Source of the DNA: Agrocybe praecox
Lineage: Eukaryota; Basidiomycota; Agaricomycetes; Agaricales; Agrocybaceae
Direction: 5' to 3'
Length of the DNA: 23,466 bases
NCBI GenBank assembly: GCA_964017145.1
Contig: CAXHKQ010000239.1
Location: forward strand, 1 to 23,466
A program made the translations under genes and the position numbers. This document shows, piece after piece, positions 18,073-23,466 of this stretch (within the stretch, counting starts at the first letter, position 1; each line of letters begins with the position of its first letter). The notes beneath the pieces were generated by a model. The model was not told where the DNA came from. It searched no databases and worked only from the letters and a program-made list of their open reading frames with translations.

Positions 18073-18204
18073 GAATCAACCACTGCAGCTTGCGCTCGTC
18101 ATCTGTCACGCAGTTAAATATTGAAATCGTCCTTCGAGTAAACAAACAACTTGCTTCGCATATCGCATGCCGAATAATAATACACATTTATCCGCGTGCA
18201 TATG

Positions 18205-19143
18205 CCAAGGATAATACGCGTTTGCTAAATCTCAAGTGATTGCCAACAAATTAGGATAGAGCACAAATAGGCCGAAACATTCTGCTGCACATTTTACACA
18301 ACATCTCACACGTCGTGCTGCTTCTTTCGCATTGCGTCCAGCATCGTGCTACGAACTACTGATTACAACATTTTACACCTCCGTTTTACACAATTTGCGC
18401 AACCACTCGATTGTCGGACGATCGCGTGCACATCTTTCTGCCATCAAAATACTCCCGCACGTCGCTTCTCAGTACTCACACAACTCACGATCAGAGATCA
18501 GAGACACACAGCGGCGCGCTCAAGATCGCGATCTTCAGTCGCTCAGTGTTTATAGTGTCGTCGCAGAGTACCTGTGTGCACACACACACACACACACACT
18601 TATCATTGCGGTGTTCGTGTCGACAAGACGTTCTCTGCCACCGCCGGTCGCCGCATCAACGTTGAGCGAACGCGCGCACGCTCAACCGACTTGGCTGGCT
18701 CACATTTGCCGCCGTACGATTGCGACTTCAGTCTTCCGTCAGCACTCCGAGTGTTAGCAGCCGTCCACCGTCGCCGTTCGTCCGTCCGTCCGCCCGCCCG
18801 TCCATCGCCGTCGTCGCAGTGTGTCGTTTCTGTACACATTCGTGTGTATAATATACGTGTGCGAGTGAGTGAGTGTGCACGTGCCCGTGTTCACGACGTG
18901 TTCGTGAGTGACTCTACTGTGTGTGCGAGACTGTGTGTGATTGTGTGAGTGTGCGCGATAATATCGCCACTGCGACGTCGAGCCATCCCAGCAGCAGCCG
19001 CAGCAGCAGCCACAAATCCCAGAGAAAGTGCACACAGTGAATCAAGTTCGCACGCCCGTGGCCCGTCTCCAACACACCTGCCGCAGACGCGCATTCCCTT
19101 CATCCGATCGACAAACCAAAGACCGACCGACCGACCGACAACC
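18205..19143 (+). promoter_or_regulatory. ATG-free probable 5' leader and promoter of Amph
   Basis: No ATG occurs on the plus strand between 18205 and 19143 (939 nt). This suggests a long leader kept free of upstream starts. It contains a (CA)n run at 18577-18598, CCGTCCGTCC-type repeats near 18779 and a GACC tandem at 19121-19139 just before the start codon. Initiator-like TCAGTC words occur at 18536 and 18729. The transcription start is not resolved. Confidence 0.45.
18577..18598 (+). repeat. (CA)n microsatellite
   Basis: About eleven CA units within the probable Amph leader. Confidence 0.85.
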
Positions 19144-19212
19144 ATGGCCGAGAGCAAAGGATCACTGCTGGCCAAATCCATGCAGAAACACGCCGGGCGT
19201 GCCAAGGAGAAG
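19144..19212 (+). CDS. Amph: Amphiphysin, first coding exon (N-terminal part only)
   Basis: The start ATG in CAACCATGG opens 23 codons, MAESKGSLLAKSMQKHAGRA then KEK, ending AAG|GTAGGT in phase 0. This matches the amphipathic helix that begins the BAR domain of amphiphysins (Drosophila has a near-identical LAKSVQKHAGRAKEK). The helix inserts into membranes and helps the BAR dimer bend them. In flies the protein organises muscle T-tubules and other membrane folds. The rest of the BAR domain and the SH3 domain lie beyond the right edge. The upstream reading frame stays open for about 65 codons without an ATG; I regard that as leader. The gene is divergent from pcs. Confidence 0.92.
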
Positions 19213-22200
19213 GTAGGTGGTTCAGCATCAGGACTTATAACTACGCGGCTTCGCTCGTGTTTATTGCGGGCTACTTATTCGCGGATAATAACTTGTTCGC
19301 CTTTGGTCCGGCCGGCGAGCTTGTGCAAAAGGTTCCGCACGTGAACCGAAAATAGATTGGGTAGTCCTCTCTCGCACTGCTGGCTTGGCAGGCTAGTGCG
19401 TGAAATATATAATACTCACGCACCACACTGTCACATACACGCATAACGCAAGCGACATTCGCGCAATGAACTGTGTATTGTGTCCACTAGTTGGGACTTC
19501 CTCCTCGTCATGGTCGTCATACGCGCGGAGTGCGCATTGCATATCAATAAGGTTGTCATTTGTTAACCCAACCACCGCACACACACACCCGACCTTATCT
19601 CCAACATGCAGACGCGTCTCTGCGCAAACGTGCGATTATGCGTGATATCGTAGCACACACATTAATACACGCACACAGAGACACACTCGCACCGACTCTG
19701 ACTGACTGACTCTGATCTCTGGGCAGCGCTGCTTAGCTCTGCTGCTGCTGCGACAGCAGCGACACTGCGCCAGAAATGTATTTATAAATATACACACAAT
19801 TTCCTCATGTGTGTCGTCGCACGCAGACACACTCGTCGTCGTCGTCAGAGCACCCGATTCGCAGGAATATAACGACGCACACGACAACCGCGGAACGCGT
19901 CGCCAAAGTCACTTGTTGAAATAGTTGGGCAATGGATTGCCTAATTTTGGCGCAGGCTTCGGCCGAGTGACATCGCCCGGAATACGCAGCATGATGTCAA
20001 ATCATCTGTGCTTTTGGCGCTCCAGACGTGGTGCCCACAATTGGTCAGGAATGGGGTGATATTTCGCGTCCACTGTCGCCCCACACACACAGCACACCAT
20101 GTGATGCTGATGACGACACAAGAACTGTTATCTAACACATCTCACACAGCGAAGCGCAAATCGCCGAGAGCTCAGCACAGCAGATTTACTTGCCGTGCGA
20201 GTTCGTTCGCGCGCATCACTTGCTAATATACCGCGCGACTCACACCGACCACCACTTTGTGCGCCGTACGCCGCGAGAGCTCGGCGCACAGATCGTGATT
20301 GAAACCGCTTCGCACATTGGAAAGTGTTAACCATCTTGTGCACGCTCACCAGCGCATAGACCGCTGACCGCCGCTGTGCGTTCGCGCACCACCGCTAAAA
20401 GCTGCTGGCCAGCGCGAGATATTAGTATGGGCGCGCATCTCCATCTCCGAACATACACGCACACAAGGTTCCATCAACTTTCCGACCGTCGGTGTTGGTG
20501 TGTAGGTGCGCATGACCCAGTTATGCGGTGTGCGTCGTGCGTGAGGTGTGCGCGAATGATGCGCTACTGCGTGGTAACAAATATTAGCTAGAGCACACGG
20601 AGGAGCATTAAGTTTACAACTATTATTTGTGCATCTTTTTCAATGATTTGGGGTGTATATGAAACCCTGCGTCAGAATAAGTGATACATCGTAGAATGTC
20701 TGTATTATCGACAGTTTTAAACTTGTTAATTCGAAATTTATAGCAAATGATAGGAACTGTCTATGGTTGAAGACTACACAAACTGTTTTGGATTTGGACG
20801 CCCTTGGCCTATTCTATCTAGATCTAGATGCTAAGCAATAGTCGCTCGCCTGACCGTTCGTAATCATGCAGAAACTAGGACCAATAACACTGAAAGACTA
20901 CTCTCGAAAGGTAAACACTTTTGTATCTTTTGGCGTTGACTCATACCTCCAACATATCCTAAATTTGAAAATCCATCGTATTTGCATCCGGTGAAATCGA
21001 CAGCCATTGTGTGTGCAAAATGGAATGTCAAATGAAATGTGAAACCAAATTAGGTTTTTGCGACGGAGCGGAGCCTTACAATAATCCAAACTTGAACTTG
21101 AGCTTTTCTTGTGTAAGTATTTTCTATAGAACCTCTTAACTTTGCTGTCGCCACATTGACAAATTTAACTTGACCGCAGGTTCCAAAAACACAAAATTGA
21201 GTGATTTTCAGTCATCTTTGCAGGCAGGCTTTGTAGATATGGTTGCCGATTTCAAGATCAGATTGTAGTCGGACCTTCTCTCTATCAAATTCAAACGTTT
21301 AATTTGTTGTCGATGGTTTGACTGTGATAAGTTGCTCGTCCGAGAAAATTATGTTCGAAAATGCACCAATGACGTGCAACGTGCATCTTCATGTGTAGTT
21401 ATCGTCGTCCGAAATGAGTCAACTATGCATAGTTTTTTCGTAAATTGTTCAACTTTAAGGTGTAAATTTAAATAAACCTTTATATTAATAGTCCTGTTGG
21501 TAAAAATCTCGGACAGTGAATTCTTAGAAGACTTTTTTGGAATCAATCATTATACTGCTAAGATTTTTTTTTATGAATCTAAAATTATTGTGATCGCTAA
21601 GTGTCATGTCCGAACTACGCGTTTATTTTAAGGTGACGTTCCATCCTTGATCGCGCAGCTCCTGGCAGTTTGACCAAAATGATCGAGATTTTTCGAAGTT
21701 TCAATTGCATCTATCAATTGCGACCATTAATAATATTAAAAAGAAAACAAATTGTTTTGGTCTTTTGAACTTAAAAAAACAGGGCTACTCATCGTTCAAA
21801 TAATAGAAGACTTTATGCTCATGCCAATATGTGTTGTTCGGAGTGTGATGCGCGGCGTGCCCAGCCACAGCCACACAGTCACAGCTAACCGCACCACGAA
21901 CACTCACGACTTCGCTGCAGAAGCAGCGGCGTGTTACGAAATCAATTGCCGCGCGTTCGCTCCCAGTCGCAGTCGCATGCCTTCTGCGTTGTGCATGTGC
22001 ATCGCGACTCGCGTCGACGACGGTAATATGCGCGCAATTTGTCATGGCGGAATATCCACACACCTATGAATGTGAGCGTTGTGCGGCAGCTCGTCATCGC
22101 AACAGCAACAGCTAGCAGCGCGTTCAGTGAAAGGAATATTGACGACGATGGCGATGGCACTGCGCGGCATTTTCAAATGTGCGGTATGCGAAAGACCGAC

Positions 22201-22456
22201 GCGGAATGGCAAACGCGCGTCGAGCACGGTTCGCGCGCGCGCGAAATATGCACGATAGTGAAATCGTCACCGCCGCCGCGCGACCGCAATGGAGATAATG
22301 AGGAGGTGTTCGCGTGTGTGTATGCGTTTGGCGTTTGGTGTTGTCGTATTTGGCGCATGGCGCGTTTAGCAACGCTTCTAACACACATGCCAATTGATTT
22401 GCGGCGGGCGCGCAAAACACTTGTTACGATGTACCGCACCTGCGCGCAACCGCTGG

Positions 22457-22464
22457 TATATAAG
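22457..22464 (+). promoter_or_regulatory. TATA-like word TATATAAG
   Basis: A good TATA-box match in a GC-rich setting inside Amph intron 1. No clear initiator lies 25-35 bases downstream, so promoter activity is only a possibility. Confidence 0.25.
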
Positions 22465-23432
22465 TGCTAGTAATTACGTGTTGGGAAAAAAATATGTGCG
22501 ACTTATTACCGCGGCGAACACCCTTACGGCGTAGACGTTGTGTCGCGTCTTGATTTGCATACGTTTACATTCAAACGAGCAGAACTCTCCGGACATCTTG
22601 TTTGCTCGCATTTCCGGTCAAGTTTGCTCCTACACAAAACAGCGATACGCGCACATCCCAACAGAGAAAAAAATTCCGACAAGTAAGTATATCGCCATAT
22701 TTGGTTTGTACGATCGTCGTGTGCATATTCGTGACATGCACACACGTCGCGACAAACACAACAAACTGCCGATGTAAGGTCGACGAGCTGGCGCGCTCCA
22801 CAACCACGCAATTGACTCTGGCTGTGAAGCTGCGCGTGTGGGATGCAGCGCTAGACAAGCGCAACCTTGGTCTTTAAACCGCCAACGTACGACGTGCGTG
22901 CGTTTGATTATGTGATCGTGTGAATGATCGTGCGCGCGCGCACCAGTTCATTACATTATAGTTCGCATGTGGCACTTTAACTGCCGCCACTCTGCCTCAT
23001 GTAGTGCCTGATGGTTATTGGTTATTGGTTGTTGTTTGGATACGCGGTGACCATTTCGTCCGACAGATCGCCAGCATGGCGTTTTTTCGCTCTCTCTCTC
23101 GTGATTTTTAAGCGCGTGGGCGACAGAATCAGCAGCAACAGCAGCAGCACGAGGTGCGACTTCCAGAGACTCGCAGACATCGCGATGTTGTCTATATTTA
23201 CAATAAACATATGCAAACAAGCGAGAGCAACCCACAACACACGTCACACAGCGACACAGCTCGGCACTCGGGCCGAATGAGAGACGAGAATTATTGTGCG
23301 CCGATGCGATGCGATGATGTCATGTGTGCGTGTTTTCGCCTCTACTTTCCGCGTAGATGTTGTCTGCTGGGCTGAGCAATAAAAATTCGAATATTCGCGC
23401 GGGCGTGATTCTTATGGAAATGTTACGCCGTG

Positions 23433-23440
23433 TATCGATA
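23433..23440. promoter_or_regulatory. DRE (TATCGATA) in Amph intron 1
   Basis: The second exact DRE palindrome in the window. It could mark an internal promoter of Amph or occur by chance. Confidence 0.25.
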
Positions 23441-23466
23441 GACGACTACGGAAAACCAAATCCAAA

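Larger units (their letters stand above)
19213..23466 (+). other. Amph intron 1 (at least 4.25 kb)
   Basis: The donor is GTAGGT; the acceptor lies outside the window. GC- and CGCG-rich stretches (19600-20400 and 21840-23340) alternate with AT-rich DNA (20600-21780). No next Amph exon or nested gene was recognised. A TATATAAG word at 22457 and a DRE at 23433 are possible internal promoter elements. Confidence 0.75.

Noticed and set aside
18949..19143. Non-ATG N-terminal extension of Amphiphysin (65 in-frame open codons upstream)
   Set aside because: GC-rich leaders are often open by chance; composition is low-complexity and the known protein begins at the conserved ATG in a strong context.
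1..23466. CRISPR array, bacterial operon, intact transposase or viral insertion
   Set aside because: No regularly spaced identical repeats, no polycistronic bacterial gene layout, and no transposase, reverse transcriptase or capsid-like frames were seen; the content is ordinary insect nuclear DNA.

Overview
This window looks like nuclear DNA from a dipteran insect, most likely a mosquito and plausibly Anopheles. The evidence is four intron-split genes with close Drosophila counterparts, GC-rich exons in AT-rich introns, short 69-79 bp introns beside longer ones, (CA)n-rich non-coding DNA, and several small mobile elements. The species assignment is an inference. No bacterial, viral or CRISPR signal was seen.

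Layout, left to right. (1) Positions 1-5139, minus strand: the first three coding exons of wntless (wls), the Wnt cargo receptor; the gene continues past the left edge. Its introns are rich in repeats: four copies of a roughly 20-bp terminal-repeat-like motif, a tRNA-derived SINE-like unit, a foldback element of about 1.1 kb with arms of about 410 bp, and a small hairpin element. (2) 5140-7547: a divergent intergenic region and leader with a palindromic DRE site near wls and a MITE-like element. (3) 7548-10819, plus strand: a complete Anp32/Mapmodulin gene (LRR domain, long acidic tail, basic C-terminus). Its third intron holds an in-frame 447-bp candidate cassette exon encoding a hydrophobic, membrane-like segment. 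(4) 10820-13258: convergent 3' region with a second foldback and a strong GC-rich hairpin. (5) 13259-16804, minus strand: complete two-exon parcas/SH3BP5 gene. (6) 16805-19143: second divergent intergenic region, with a second copy of the MITE-like element and a 939-nt stretch without any ATG leading to the next start. (7) 19144-19212, plus strand: first coding exon of Amphiphysin (Amph), followed to the window end by its long first intron.

The genes form two head-to-head pairs (wls/Anp32 and pcs/Amph) joined tail to tail. Three products are linked to membrane traffic in other animals: Wntless in Wnt secretion, SH3BP5/parcas as a Rab11 exchange factor, and Amphiphysin in membrane tubulation. 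Anp32 is a nuclear acidic chaperone-type protein. This is ordinary neighbourhood content rather than an operon. The most unusual items are the Anp32 cassette exon, the long intronic hairpin in wls, the paired new-looking MITE family, and the ATG-free Amph leader.
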